In this document: positions 17,142-27,054 of the stretch, one piece after another
Layout of the letters: the number at the start of each line of letters is the position of its first letter
Position numbering within the stretch: position 1 is the stretch's first letter
From: Oppiella nova
Taxonomy: Eukaryota > Arthropoda > Arachnida > Sarcoptiformes > Oppiidae
NCBI GenBank assembly: GCA_905397405.1
Contig: CAJPVJ010000173.1
Coordinates: 1-34,623 of the forward strand
Direction: 5' to 3'
Length of the DNA stretch: 34,623 nt
Made by a program: the position numbers and the translations under genes
Notes under the pieces: generated by a model
The model's input: only the letters and a program-made list of their open reading frames with translations
Database searches by the model: none
Told to the model about the DNA's origin: nothing

Positions 17142-18091
17142 TAAATAATTCCTGCTCTTAGTAAATCATGTATATGAATTATGCCACTAACTATATTATC
17201 TTCAGTTACAACCATATTAGTAATTGAGTTTTTATTCATAAAATTTAATGCTTCTATAGCTAATTTTGATGGAAAAATCTGCTGTGGATTTATAGTCATT
17301 ATATCACTTGCATATTTTTGATATATTGTTTCGTTAATATGACGACGTAAATCTCCATCTGTTATTATACCAATTAAATGTGATTTGTGGTCAATTACTA
17401 TAGCGCAGCCAAGACTTTTTTGATTCATAACCAATATAGTATCAATAAAAGAAGTATTTGCATATACTAGTGGTAGTTGGTCATAGGTACGCATTAAATC
17501 TTTAACCTTGATAAGATTTGAACCAATTTTGCCACCTGGATGATATAGAAAAAAATCTTCCTTAGAAATCCCACGTACCTCATGTACAGTAGTAATAAGT
17601 GCATCTCCGAGAGACAACATTATAATAGAAGAAGTAGTAGGAGCTTCAATAAATGAAGCTTCTTGAATTATAGGTATTAATAATAATAAATCACTATTTA
17701 GGGCTATAGTAGACTCAGAATTCATAGTCATAGTAATAATCATTACTGAAAATCTTTTACAATATTTGATTATATCAAATAATTCTCTTGTTTCTCCTGA
17801 ATTTGATAATATAATGACCAAGTCGTCTTTGGTAATCATTCCAAGGTCACCATGGCTTGCTTCAGCTGGGTGAAGAAAAAAAGAAGCCGTGCCAGTGGAA
17901 GCAAAACTTGCTGCTATTTTACGAGCAATATAACCGCTTTTACCTATAGCTGTTAAAATTACTCTACCTTTACAATTTATTATTTGAGTTATAACTTTTT
18001 CAAAATCATTAGGTAAATTATTTGATAGTTTTTTTAGTGCTTCAGACTCAGTTAAAATAACCCTTTTAGCAATAGAAGAATAATTATTCAT
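17141..18091 (-). CDS. kdsD: D-arabinose 5-phosphate isomerase, KdsD/KpsF family
   Basis: KdsD converts ribulose 5-phosphate to arabinose 5-phosphate, the first committed step to Kdo, the inner-core sugar of LPS. The 316-aa protein has an N-terminal SIS sugar-isomerase domain with AIGKSGYIARKIA (48-60), HPAEASHGDLGM (74-85) and SNSGET (96-101), followed by two CBS domains (roughly 200-255 and 265-316). This is the standard full-length layout. It heads the operon kdsD-lptC-lptA-lptB, tying Kdo supply to LPS export. Its promoter should lie in the 214-base gap shared with the divergent 748-aa gene. Confidence 0.95.
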   Translation of the reverse strand: MNNYSSIAKRVILTESEALKKLSNNLPNDFEKVITQIINCKGRVILTAIGKSGYIARKIAASFASTGTASFFLHPAEASHGDLGMITKDDLVIILSNSGETRELFDIIKYCKRFSVMIITMTMNSESTIALNSDLLLLIPIIQEASFIEAPTTSSIIMLSLGDALITTVHEVRGISKEDFFLYHPGGKIGSNLIKVKDLMRTYDQLPLVYANTSFIDTILVMNQKSLGCAIVIDHKSHLIGIITDGDLRRHINETIYQKYASDIMTINPQQIFPSKLAIEALNFMNKNSITNMVVTEDNIVSGIIHIHDLLRAGII

Positions 18092-18305
18092 TTTAATATG
18101 TTTAAGTTATTAATTTAGCGCTTAACTATAACAAAATAATAAATTTTTACTAATGAAAATTTATATTATTAATAATATTGTTGTTTGACACTAAGTTGGT
18201 TGACATTAAAAAATAATTAAATTTTTTTAATAAAAAAATGTTGCTTTTTTCTTATTATTAGTTCATAAATGGTCTTTTATATAAAAATAAAAAGGAGATA
18301 TTATT

Positions 18306-20552
18306 ATGGGTCAAGAGGAAAGAAGGGTAGCGCTTAAGTATTTGCAACAATGGATGAGTAAGCATGAGGTCATAGGGAGTAAGGAATATACAGGATATAC
18401 AAAATGTAAGGAGTTGTACAAAGATCTTGCAAGTAAAAAAAATGTTTTGTTAAATAATTTTATAAAGGCATATGTAAGGGACTTTTTAAGGTTTGATTTA
18501 AGGTTTGAAGATATAGATTTTGATAAATATCTTAAACAAGAATATCTTAGTCGAAATATAACAATTGATGATGTAATTAAGTCTAGTGATTTTGATAAAT
18601 ATCTTAAACAAGATATGGGTATTACAATGAAAGATCTTATACATCTTAAGGAAGCTATTAGTATACAAGACGCTCTTAAACATATTTTGACTTTTGATAG
18701 AGAAGGTAAGCCTAATGATGACGGAATTAAGACATATAGTGATATATTAAGACAACATAATGAGGGTGTTAAACAATGTAGGGAAGATCTTAATAGTTTT
18801 AAACAAGGTCTGCAATCATATGTTAAAGAACACAATAAAGAAAGTGCTTCTTCTTTTCTTGAGGGCTTATTAAATCAATGTATGGACTATAATCAAACAC
18901 AAAAGATAATTGAAAAGAATCTTTTTTATTTTTCTAAAATTTTTTCACCTTTTATGTATAAAAAAGGTGGTAATGTTAAAGGTGTAGAGAAATATCTTCT
19001 TGATAAAATTGAACTAATCATAAATAATCAGGAATTACTTAATTTATTAAAAATAACAACTTATTTGCAAAGTTTTTTTGTATCACCTGATGTTAGTAAA
19101 CTAAGTGGAGAAGATAAAAAACATTGCGAACAGGCATATAAGGAATATGAAAAAATAATGGATAAAGATAATATTACATTAGAAGATGTTATATCTTACC
19201 TAAAAAGTAATGATTATCTATTTATTAATATCTTTGCAAAAAATAATTTATGTATTAGTGATGTACATATTGAGTATTCTAGTAGAGTAGAAGAATTTTA
19301 TAAATTACTACCTAAAATATTGGAATCTAAAAGTGAAGAAGTACTTAATACTATCAAACAAAATATTGATAGAGTCTTTGATGCAGTAAAATTAGAAGGG
19401 GAACGCGAAACAGTAGAAATGATCAAGCAAAAAATAATAGGTTTTTTTGCAGAATATAAAAAATGCGTGGATGATGCGGATTCTCTAACAGTAAGTGAGA
19501 AAAGAAGTGCACGTTTTGAATCAACATTGTTGCAAAAAATTTTAGAGAATAAAGATAATAATATTAACTCATTAAAAGCTTTAGCTAATTTATTAGAAGA
19601 TAAGGAGCATCAATTGTTAGAAGTTTTAAGTGAATATTGTGGGTTTATGCAGTCAAAAGGTAAAGGGGCAGAAAATATTAACACAATATACTTAGTTGTC
19701 AATACACTCTTAGGTAAAGCACAGCTTAGCTCTTTTGAGGCAAAAGTAGAAAGTAAGGCAAAGAAAGTGTCAGATGATAGTGAAGACACATATGAGATGA
19801 TATACAAGTGTACAAAAAAAAATATCTCTCAATCAAATCCTAATGAAACTAAAGTTAAAAAATTGGATAATAAGTCAAGTATGAATGATATTGAAGATGA
19901 AAGTAATACAAGCACTGTTGATGAAAACTTCTTAAAACCGGTAATAAACCCCCCTGTACCACCACGGATAATAAGGCAACAACAAAAAGATACTACACAT
20001 AAGGATGATGATATGACAATAAATCATCTAAATACTATAATTAAATTTAATAAAGAGGATCATGCTTATACGCTTGTATTAGATCGATCAAAACGTTCAG
20101 TATCAAATGATGATAATGATCTAAGTGTACCTTCTACTAGTAGTAAGGAAGGCTTGCCAAATGGACTATCACGAAATCTTCTACAAGATGATTTAGTAGT
20201 TGAATTGAAAAATAAAAAACAACAAACAAGTGATATGCAAGAAAGAAGTAGTCTGGCAAATGATGACACATCACTTAAGTTCATTATTAATCATGTCTCA
20301 AATAATGTCTCAAATAGTAGTGATTTTGAAGAAGGAGATAAAAATAGTAATTTATTACGTAACAGATACTTGGAAACATATAATGAGGATAGTGAAAGTA
20401 AAGGGACGGAGGGTGTTAATAGTGAATATAATAATAATACCAACATCACTCTTACTGCTGCTAGTTCTGAAGTGCAAGTGGTTGGTGATAATGGTTACAA
20501 CAATGACGAGCCTCTTTATGTATACCGCGACGAGGAAGGTAAATTATATTAA
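18306..20552 (+). CDS. Orphan 748-aa protein, candidate secreted effector
   Basis: I recognise no known family. Residues 1-480 are predicted mostly helical and charged. Residues about 485-748 are Ser/Asn/Asp/Glu-rich and look disordered. There is no signal peptide or membrane helix. Near the N-terminus an exact 26-base repeat (18516-18541 and 18588-18613, 24 codons apart) encodes DFDKYLKQ twice, and related IT..D(V/L)I phrases recur (NITIDDVI, GITMKDLI, NITLEDVI). The tail contains PPVPPR (about 549-554), a class II SH3-ligand pattern, and tyrosines in acidic settings: TYEMIY (about 495-500) and EPLYVY (735-740), the latter recalling EPIYA-type phosphorylation sites. These traits suggest a host-targeted effector, but secretion and function are inference. 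AGGAG sits 8-9 bases before the ATG. It is monocistronic and divergent from kdsD. Confidence 0.75.
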   Translation: MGQEERRVALKYLQQWMSKHEVIGSKEYTGYTKCKELYKDLASKKNVLLNNFIKAYVRDFLRFDLRFEDIDFDKYLKQEYLSRNITIDDVIKSSDFDKYLKQDMGITMKDLIHLKEAISIQDALKHILTFDREGKPNDDGIKTYSDILRQHNEGVKQCREDLNSFKQGLQSYVKEHNKESASSFLEGLLNQCMDYNQTQKIIEKNLFYFSKIFSPFMYKKGGNVKGVEKYLLDKIELIINNQELLNLLKITTYLQSFFVSPDVSKLSGEDKKHCEQAYKEYEKIMDKDNITLEDVISYLKSNDYLFINIFAKNNLCISDVHIEYSSRVEEFYKLLPKILESKSEEVLNTIKQNIDRVFDAVKLEGERETVEMIKQKIIGFFAEYKKCVDDADSLTVSEKRSARFESTLLQKILENKDNNINSLKALANLLEDKEHQLLEVLSEYCGFMQSKGKGAENINTIYLVVNTLLGKAQLSSFEAKVESKAKKVSDDSEDTYEMIYKCTKKNISQSNPNETKVKKLDNKSSMNDIEDESNTSTVDENFLKPVINPPVPPRIIRQQQKDTTHKDDDMTINHLNTIIKFNKEDHAYTLVLDRSKRSVSNDDNDLSVPSTSSKEGLPNGLSRNLLQDDLVVELKNKKQQTSDMQERSSLANDDTSLKFIINHVSNNVSNSSDFEEGDKNSNLLRNRYLETYNEDSESKGTEGVNSEYNNNTNITLTAASSEVQVVGDNGYNNDEPLYVYRDEEGKLY

Positions 20553-20572
20553 TTCCAAAATTTTATAATCAG

Positions 20573-20600
20573 GTCAACAATTATTTTATTAGTTGTTGGC
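20573..20600 (+). terminator. Hairpin after the 748-aa gene
   Basis: GTCAACAA (20573-20580) pairs with TTGTTGGC (20593-20600), 8 bp with one G-U pair and a 12-base loop, then a T-rich TTGTATTTTAT. It is 20 bases past the stop and a plausible intrinsic terminator. Confidence 0.45.
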
Positions 20601-20650
20601 TTGTATTTTATATATTCTTATTTTAAATAAAATTTATTATCAATTGACGC

Positions 20651-20693
20651 TATATTTAGCTACTTATTTTTATAAAATTAGTAGCTAAATATA
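20651..20693. promoter_or_regulatory. Perfect 14-bp inverted repeat upstream of the aas fusion
   Basis: TATATTTAGCTACT (20651-20664) is exactly mirrored by AGTAGCTAAATATA (20680-20693). The 15-base spacer contains a further ATTTT/AAAAT pairing. It lies 22 bases before the -35 box of the next gene. No T-run follows, so it may be an operator or a cruciform rather than a terminator. Confidence 0.4.
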
Positions 20694-20714
20694 AGATTTA
20701 TGCTAATTAGATAT

Positions 20715-20743
20715 TTGACATAGAGTAACAAATTGCATAAGAT
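20715..20743 (+). promoter_or_regulatory. Sigma-70-type promoter of the lplT-plsC-aas fusion gene
   Basis: Consensus TTGACA (20715-20720), a 17-base spacer and TAAGAT (20738-20743). The start codon at 20767 is only about 20 bases downstream. Confidence 0.6.
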
Positions 20744-20766
20744 ACGCCTATTTTAGGAAGGATAGT

Positions 20767-23700
20767 ATGAAATCAAACCGATTATATTTATTTAAGGATA
20801 TACGCTTTCTACCTATCTTCATAATACAGTTTTGTAGTTGTTTAAATGATAATATACTGAAGAATGCTTTAATTATTTTAATTACTTATAAATTATCAAG
20901 CCAGTTAGGAGAATTACCACAATTATTAGTATTGTTAGCGAATACTACTTTTGTACTGCCTTTTGTATTATTTGCTAGTATTGCAGGGCAGGTAGCAGAT
21001 AGATTCGAAAGAACAACTTTAGTACAAATTATCAAGTTTTGTGAAATAATTATAGTATGTTTTGCTGCGTATGGATTTATTCAAAATAATTTGATTATAT
21101 TATTTTGTTCTATTTGTGTTATGGGGGTACATTCAGTTTTTTTTGGTCCAATAAAATATAGTGTTTTACCCGATCATTTGCATAAAAATGAACTTCTTGG
21201 TGCTAATGGATTTGTTGAGGCTGGAACCTTTCTTTCTATTTTAATAGGTACTATTATTGGCGGTTATTATACTATAAATAGTAGTTTTATAATTATTGCT
21301 TTAATAATTATTGCTGTAGTAGGTTTTATTACTAGTAGTTTCTTACCAAAATCTAACAATGCTAATTCTGAAATTAAGATAAATTTTAATTTATTTCATG
21401 AAACTATGGAAATGATAAAATATGCTCAATCAAAGAAGTATGTATATTTAGCTATTCTTGGTATATCTTGGTTTTGGTTTATTGGAGCAGCAATAATTGC
21501 GCAAATACCTTTACTTGCAAGAGATACATTTGGTGCTGATGAGAATGTAGCTAATTTATTTCTTGCTACTTTTTCAATTGGAGTGGGAATTGGTTCATTT
21601 TGGTGTAATAAAATTTTGGGGGATGAGATTACTACAAAATATCTTTTTGTCTCAACTATAGGGATTAGTATATTCGGTATTGACTTGTTTTTTGCTAGTA
21701 GAATCAGCGCTATCCACTATGAACCAGAACAGTTAAAAAGTATTTTAATTTTCTTGTCTAAAAAGCATAATTGGCGAATTATTATAGACTTATTTTTTAT
21801 TGCTACTATAGGAGGAATATATATTGTACCTCTTTTTACAGTATTACAATATTTTACTTCTCCTATTCATCGTAGTCGAATAATTGCAGTAAATAATTTA
21901 ATCAATTCTGTCTTTATGGCAGCTTCTACTATAATACTTTCTTTGCTATTTAATTGGGGTTATTCTATACCATTTATAATATTGTTTATTAGCTTACTTA
22001 ATATAGTAGTGGCTTTTTATATTTATCAATTAACTCCAGAAGTAAAAATTATTCCATTTCCAATCTTAAGAAAAATATTTCGTTTTATTTTTGACATAAT
22101 GTATAAGGTTGAGGTAAAAAATATTGAGCATTTTTATAAAGCTGGGCAAAGATCAGTAATTATAGCTAATCATATTTCATATCTTGATCCTGCGTTGCTT
22201 GCTATCTATTTACCAGAGCAAATGACTTTTGCTATTAATACATCAATATCTAAAATATTTTGGGTAAGACCATTTTTAAAAATAATCAAAACTATGCCAA
22301 TTGATCCTACTAATTCAATGGCAATCAAAACTTTAATTAAAGAATTATATAAAAATAAAAAGATAGCTATTTTTCCTGAAGGAAGAATAAGTATCACAGG
22401 TTCTTTAATGAAAATATATGAGGGACCTGGTATGATTGCTGATAAAGCTAACGCTGCAATTTTACCGATAAGAATAGAAGGAACACAATTTACTCATTTT
22501 TCTAAACTCAAAAATATATTAAAGACACGAATATTTCCTAAAATTACTATTACTATTTTACCACCAGTGAAATTTTTTCCTCAAGGTAATGTATATAGTA
22601 GAGAGAGGCGGAAATATATTGGACAAGCATTATATGATATTATGACTGATATGATGTTTGAAAGTTCAGATTATAAAAATACATTATTCCAGTCCTTGAT
22701 TGAATCAGCAAAAATTTATGGTTTCAATAAGGAAATAATGCAAGATATTGATAATAACTCATTAACCTATCGTCAATTATTATTAAAGTCTTTTATTGTT
22801 GCGGATTTAATCAAAGAAGATAGTAAAATAAACGACTATGTTGGTCTTATGTTACCTAATATGGTGGGTACCTTTATTGTTTTTTATGCTATGCAAGCTT
22901 GCACGCGTATACCAACTATGGTTAATTTTACTGCTAGTGCGCACACTATAGTGATATCTTGTCAAACTGCTTCTATTAAAACAATTTATACTGCTCGTAA
23001 ATTTATTGAAAAGGCTAGTTTGCAGGAAATAGTAAAAAAAATTATAGAAGCTGAAATAAAAATTATTTATTTAGAAGACTTATATCCTAAAATTAATATT
23101 TTGCTTAAAATTAAGGCTTTTATAGGAAGTTTTTTTCCACAAAGCTACTATAACAACATATGTGCTAATCATAATGATGAAGAACCATCGGTAATATTAT
23201 TTACTTCAGGTACTGAAGGTAAGCCTAAAGCGGTAGTATTATCTCATAGAAACATTCAAGCAAATAGATGCCAAGTACTAGCTAAAGTATCGTTTAGTCC
23301 GAGTGATTTAGCTTTCAATACATTGCCAATGTTCCATTGCTTTGGTTTGATTGCTCCAATAATGATGTTACTTAATGGTATACCAACGTTTTTATACCCA
23401 TCTCCTTTACATTATCGTATTATACCTGAAGTAATATATGATATTGGTGCAACTATTTTATTTAGTACTGATACATTCTTAAATGGTTATGCACAATATG
23501 CTCACCCTTATGACTTTTATTCTGTACGTTATGTATTTGCTGGTGCTGAAAATCTTAAAAGTAGAACTCGTCAATTGTGGCTTAATAAATATGGAATAAG
23601 AATTTTTGCTGGGTATGGTACTACGGAAACATCGCCAGTTATTACAGCTAATACATCAATGCATGATTGTCCTAATAGTGTTGGTAGATTACTACCTAAA

Positions 23701-24243
23701 ATAGATTATAATATCCAATCAGTTGAAGGAGTAGAAGAAGGAGGAGAATTATCTGTAAAAGGACCTAATGTTATGCTTGGCTATATGCAACCAGATAATC
23801 CTGGAGTTATTATTCCAACCTCATCAAAGTTATTAGGGTTAGGATGGTATGATACTGGGGATATTGTAAAAATTGATAAAGAAGGTTATTTTACTATTTT
23901 AGGACGTATTAAACGTTTTGCTAAAATAGGTGGAGAAATGGTTTCATTACTAAGTGTTGAAGATATCGCGTTTGGTATTGATAAAAATAGTATCCATGCC
24001 TCTATTTATTTAGAAGATGCAAAAAAAGGTGAACAAATATTGCTTTTTACTACAAGTTCTATTATAAATAAGGGAAGTTTTATAAAAAAAATAAAAGAAG
24101 AACTGATATCAACATTACTTTTACCTAAATTTATTATTAATGTTAAAGAGATACCAGTATTATCAAATGGAAAAGTTGATTATATAAAAATACAGCATAT
24201 GGGGGAAGAATATATTAGGCAATATGATATTAAGAAAACTTAA
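20767..24243 (+). CDS. aas: Fused lysophospholipid transporter, acyltransferase and acyl-ACP synthetase (LplT-Aas)
   Basis: This 1158-aa protein joins three activities. Residues 1 to about 420 are a 12-helix major facilitator domain like LplT, which flips lysophospholipids inward. About 440-620 is a PlsC-type acyltransferase, with the HX4D site NHISYLD near 467-473 and FPEGR near 536-540. About 640-1150 is an AMP-binding acyl-ACP synthetase, with P-loop TSGTEGKPK near 813-821, GYGTTETSP near 949-957 and YDTGD near 1028-1032. Together they import 2-acyl-lysophosphatidylethanolamine, activate a fatty acid and restore the phospholipid. In E. coli lplT and aas are separate genes; fused forms are known elsewhere. 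For an intracellular bacterium this could recycle host-damaged lipids or scavenge host lysolipids. AGGAAGGA lies 6 bases before the ATG. Confidence 0.92.
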   Translation: MKSNRLYLFKDIRFLPIFIIQFCSCLNDNILKNALIILITYKLSSQLGELPQLLVLLANTTFVLPFVLFASIAGQVADRFERTTLVQIIKFCEIIIVCFAAYGFIQNNLIILFCSICVMGVHSVFFGPIKYSVLPDHLHKNELLGANGFVEAGTFLSILIGTIIGGYYTINSSFIIIALIIIAVVGFITSSFLPKSNNANSEIKINFNLFHETMEMIKYAQSKKYVYLAILGISWFWFIGAAIIAQIPLLARDTFGADENVANLFLATFSIGVGIGSFWCNKILGDEITTKYLFVSTIGISIFGIDLFFASRISAIHYEPEQLKSILIFLSKKHNWRIIIDLFFIATIGGIYIVPLFTVLQYFTSPIHRSRIIAVNNLINSVFMAASTIILSLLFNWGYSIPFIILFISLLNIVVAFYIYQLTPEVKIIPFPILRKIFRFIFDIMYKVEVKNIEHFYKAGQRSVIIANHISYLDPALLAIYLPEQMTFAINTSISKIFWVRPFLKIIKTMPIDPTNSMAIKTLIKELYKNKKIAIFPEGRISITGSLMKIYEGPGMIADKANAAILPIRIEGTQFTHFSKLKNILKTRIFPKITITILPPVKFFPQGNVYSRERRKYIGQALYDIMTDMMFESSDYKNTLFQSLIESAKIYGFNKEIMQDIDNNSLTYRQLLLKSFIVADLIKEDSKINDYVGLMLPNMVGTFIVFYAMQACTRIPTMVNFTASAHTIVISCQTASIKTIYTARKFIEKASLQEIVKKIIEAEIKIIYLEDLYPKINILLKIKAFIGSFFPQSYYNNICANHNDEEPSVILFTSGTEGKPKAVVLSHRNIQANRCQVLAKVSFSPSDLAFNTLPMFHCFGLIAPIMMLLNGIPTFLYPSPLHYRIIPEVIYDIGATILFSTDTFLNGYAQYAHPYDFYSVRYVFAGAENLKSRTRQLWLNKYGIRIFAGYGTTETSPVITANTSMHDCPNSVGRLLPKIDYNIQSVEGVEEGGELSVKGPNVMLGYMQPDNPGVIIPTSSKLLGLGWYDTGDIVKIDKEGYFTILGRIKRFAKIGGEMVSLLSVEDIAFGIDKNSIHASIYLEDAKKGEQILLFTTSSIINKGSFIKKIKEELISTLLLPKFIINVKEIPVLSNGKVDYIKIQHMGEEYIRQYDIKKT

Positions 24244-24378
24244 TTTAGATAAAACAATATATTCTAATATGAATAAAAAATTTTTCTTAGAAATTATTTT
24301 TATAATATATAAATCTTATGCTTTGACTTTAAGTAATAAAGTTCTTATAAAGAATTAGTTGAAACTCAGAAGAATGTC

Positions 24379-25185
24379 ATGCAGAATTTTGTTGGTAAAA
24401 TATTATTAATTATTATCATTGCTCTTATAGCTTTGTTTATGTTTAAAACAATTAAGTCTTCTGCTGTTGTTTCTGCTCCAGCCTTAGTAAGTGACTCTAA
24501 GCAACAATTATCAAGTGAAGCAAATGAAAAAGACAAGTTGCAGGTTGTTATTAAAGAATATTTAATGAGTAATCCAGGAGTAATTGTTCAAGCTATTGAA
24601 CAATTCCAAAAGCAACAGATAGAGGAAAGAAAAAATAAAGTTGAAGTTTATATTAAAGATCATAAGGCGGAAATTGAAAATATGCGAGTTTCGCCTGTGT
24701 TTGGTAATGTGAAGGGAGATATAATAATAGTCTCTTTTTATGATTATAAATGTTCTTATTGTAAAAAGGGGGCTGTTTATATGGGTAAGTTAATTGAGTC
24801 TGATCCAAATGTTGGACTTATATTAAAACCTTATCCAGTTCTTGGTGATGCTTCTTATTACGCTGCAAAAATTGCTCAATCTGTTTATAAAGTTTATCCG
24901 GGTAAATTTGGTATTATCCATGATGGATTAATGCAAATGGAGCATATTACTAAAGATGCAGTAGAACATTTGCTACAGGTTAATAATATAGATGTTAAAA
25001 TAATTGAAGAAGAAATAGATAAAGAAGAAATTAAGAATCTTATTAAAAAGAATATTGAATTAGCACAAAATTTGAAAATTCAGGGAGTTCCTGCTTATGT
25101 TATTAACAATAAGTTAATACCAGGTATGAGGGATTTAGTACAATTACAAAAAATAATTGCTGATATTAGAAAAGATACTAAATAA
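24379..25185 (+). CDS. DsbA-family thiol:disulfide oxidoreductase
   Basis: This 268-aa protein is anchored or exported by an N-terminal hydrophobic segment (about residues 8-22). A linker and a helical region follow (residues 50-100, containing VIKEYLMSNPGVIVQAIEQF, typical of Com1-like proteins). The thioredoxin-fold domain has the active site C125-S-Y-C128 and a cis-proline loop GVPAYVINN. It should form or shuffle disulfides in periplasmic or surface proteins. Com1-like outer-membrane-associated DsbA proteins are common in intracellular pathogens. No partner gene (dsbB) is adjacent. The ATG at 24379 has a weak AGAAGA upstream. Confidence 0.88.
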   Translation: MQNFVGKILLIIIIALIALFMFKTIKSSAVVSAPALVSDSKQQLSSEANEKDKLQVVIKEYLMSNPGVIVQAIEQFQKQQIEERKNKVEVYIKDHKAEIENMRVSPVFGNVKGDIIIVSFYDYKCSYCKKGAVYMGKLIESDPNVGLILKPYPVLGDASYYAAKIAQSVYKVYPGKFGIIHDGLMQMEHITKDAVEHLLQVNNIDVKIIEEEIDKEEIKNLIKKNIELAQNLKIQGVPAYVINNKLIPGMRDLVQLQKIIADIRKDTK

Positions 25186-25223
25186 AGAAAAGAAATTCGA
25201 ATAACACAATAAGTATAAATAAT

Positions 25224-25252
25224 TTGACAATCGTGCAATAATTTGCTAAAAT
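25224..25252 (+). promoter_or_regulatory. Sigma-70-type promoter upstream of rho
   Basis: TTGACA (25224-25229), a 17-base spacer and TAAAAT (25247-25252). It leaves an untranslated leader of about 160 bases before rho, which includes a small hairpin CTACA-TTTT-TGTAG near 25325-25339. Rho leaders in other bacteria take part in autoregulation by attenuation; here this is only a possibility. Confidence 0.6.
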
Positions 25253-25422
25253 CTGCTCTAATGCTAAAGACGCTATAAACATATCTTAAGTTTAATCTCA
25301 CTTTTAAGTAAATTATAACTTCTACTACATTTTTGTAGGTTTTGTATACTTCCAAATTTCACTCAAAGCAATTATAATTTGCAACAAACCTAAAATAATC
25401 AATTAATCTAAAATAAATAAGT

Positions 25423-26775
25423 ATGACTAAATATACAACTGTAGAAAACAAGGAATTTATCAGTAATTCTTCTGGTAATAATAATATTAAATGTCATGAT
25501 ATTAATAAAAATAATATTACTATTAATTTAAAACAATTAAAGTCTAAGTCACCTAAAGACTTACAAGAACAGGCTGAAACTTTAAATATTGAAAATGCTA
25601 GTGCTTTATTAAAGCAGGAATTAGTATTTGCTATACTTAAGAAATCTGTTGAACAAGGGGTTTTAATTTTAGGGGAAGGAGTACTTGAAATTTTACCTGA
25701 TGGGTTTGGTTTTTTGAGGTCACCGGAAGTTAATTATTTAGCAGGTCCTGATGATATATATATTTCTCCAAAACAAATACAACGTTTTGGGTTACGTACA
25801 GGAGATACTGTAGAAGGAGAAATTAGGGCTCCTAAATTACCAGAACGTTATTTTGCATTATTAAAAGTTAATAAGATTAATTTTGAAGAATGTTCCAAAG
25901 TCTATCATAGAGTGCATTTTGACAATTTGACACCTCTTTATCCTGATGAAAAATTATTATTAGAAACAGAAGATAATAGTAAAGATTTAAGTACAAGAGT
26001 AATTGAACTTGTAGCTCCAATGGGAAAAGGTCAGAGGGCTTTAATAGTAGCGCCACCAAGGACTGGAAAAACTGTTTTATTACAAAATATAGCTCATGCT
26101 ATTACTACTAATAATCCAGAAGTGTTTTTAATTGTACTATTAATTGATGAGCGTCCAGAAGAAGTAACTGATATGCAACGTTCGGTTCGAGGTGAGGTAA
26201 TTAGCTCTACCTTTGATGAACCAGCAAGTAGGCATGTGCAACTAGCTGAAATGGTTATCGAGAAAGCAAAACGTTTAGTGGAACATAAAAAAGATGTTGT
26301 AATATTAGTAGATGCTATTACAAGGCTTGCTAGGGCTTATAATACAGTAGTGCCATCTTCTGGTAAGGTGTTGACTGGTGGTGTTGATGCAAATGCATTG
26401 CAGAAACCAAAAAGATTTTTTGGAGCTGCTCGTAATATTGAAAATGGAGGGTCTCTGACTATAATAGGTACTGCCCTTATTGATACTGGTTCTCGTATGG
26501 ATGAAGTGATTTTTGAAGAATTTAAAGGTACTGGTAATTCTGAAATAGTACTTGATAGGAAAATTGCTGAAAAACGTATTTATCCAGCTATTGATATTAC
26601 TAAGTCTGGTACACGTAAAGATGAGTTATTGGTTAATAAAGCAGAATTAGCAAAAATGTGGATTCTACGTAGAATTATTAATCCAATGAGTACTATAGAT
26701 TCAATGGAATTTTTACTTGATAAGCTTAAGAATACAAAAACTAATATGGATTTTTTCAATTCTATGAATTCATAG
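25423..26775 (+). CDS. rho: Transcription termination factor Rho
   Basis: Rho is the hexameric RNA-dependent ATPase that terminates transcription at unstructured C-rich RNA. The 450-aa protein has a short polar N-terminal extension of about 35 residues and a Rho-N segment ([16 protein letters not shown]). The RNA-binding cold-shock-like domain contains [14 protein letters not shown] near 86-99. The ATPase core has Walker A APPRTGKT near 210-217, the region [12 protein letters not shown], and the loops [20 protein letters not shown] and GTGNSE. All key parts are present. It has its own promoter and a leader of about 160 bases. Confidence 0.97.
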   Translation: MTKYTTVENKEFISNSSGNNNIKCHDINKNNITINLKQLKSKSPKDLQEQAETLNIENASALLKQELVFAILKKSVEQGVLILGEGVLEILPDGFGFLRSPEVNYLAGPDDIYISPKQIQRFGLRTGDTVEGEIRAPKLPERYFALLKVNKINFEECSKVYHRVHFDNLTPLYPDEKLLLETEDNSKDLSTRVIELVAPMGKGQRALIVAPPRTGKTVLLQNIAHAITTNNPEVFLIVLLIDERPEEVTDMQRSVRGEVISSTFDEPASRHVQLAEMVIEKAKRLVEHKKDVVILVDAITRLARAYNTVVPSSGKVLTGGVDANALQKPKRFFGAARNIENGGSLTIIGTALIDTGSRMDEVIFEEFKGTGNSEIVLDRKIAEKRIYPAIDITKSGTRKDELLVNKAELAKMWILRRIINPMSTIDSMEFLLDKLKNTKTNMDFFNSMNS

Positions 26776-27054
26776 AATTATTATCTTATCTCAACTAGTA
26801 ATAAAAATTATAATTCTTATTAAAATGAGTGTTAGTAAAAGAAAAATATACTGTATTACTTATAACATATTCTTAAGGTATAAGTGCCATAGTAAATTAA
26901 TTAATATTAGGTGAGAGGATATGTTAAGATATTGGTAGTTAAAAAAATGTAGTAAATAGTGATGTTAACAAGTCCATATAAGTGAAGAGAAAACTAAGAT
27001 AATATTATTAGTTATTTATTCTATTCTAATTATACCACTACTTACAGATATTGA
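26776..27054. other. Noncoding spacer after rho
   Basis: About 280 AT-rich bases with no credible gene, RNA or clear terminator. It probably contains eroded 5' sequence of the ankyrin remnant that follows. Confidence 0.3.

Noticed and set aside
18185-18205. Two TTGACA boxes 15 bases apart upstream of the 748-aa gene
   Set aside because: No convincing -10 element at 16-18 bases from either box, so not listed as a promoter.
18311-18835. Long minus-strand frame within the 748-aa gene
   Set aside because: Cys/Leu/Ser-rich shadow of the plus-strand coding sequence, no ribosome-binding site.
20508-20525. EPLYVY as a true EPIYA motif
   Set aside because: It matches only loosely (EPLYV, not EPIYA/T) and occurs once; kept as a hint, not a domain call.
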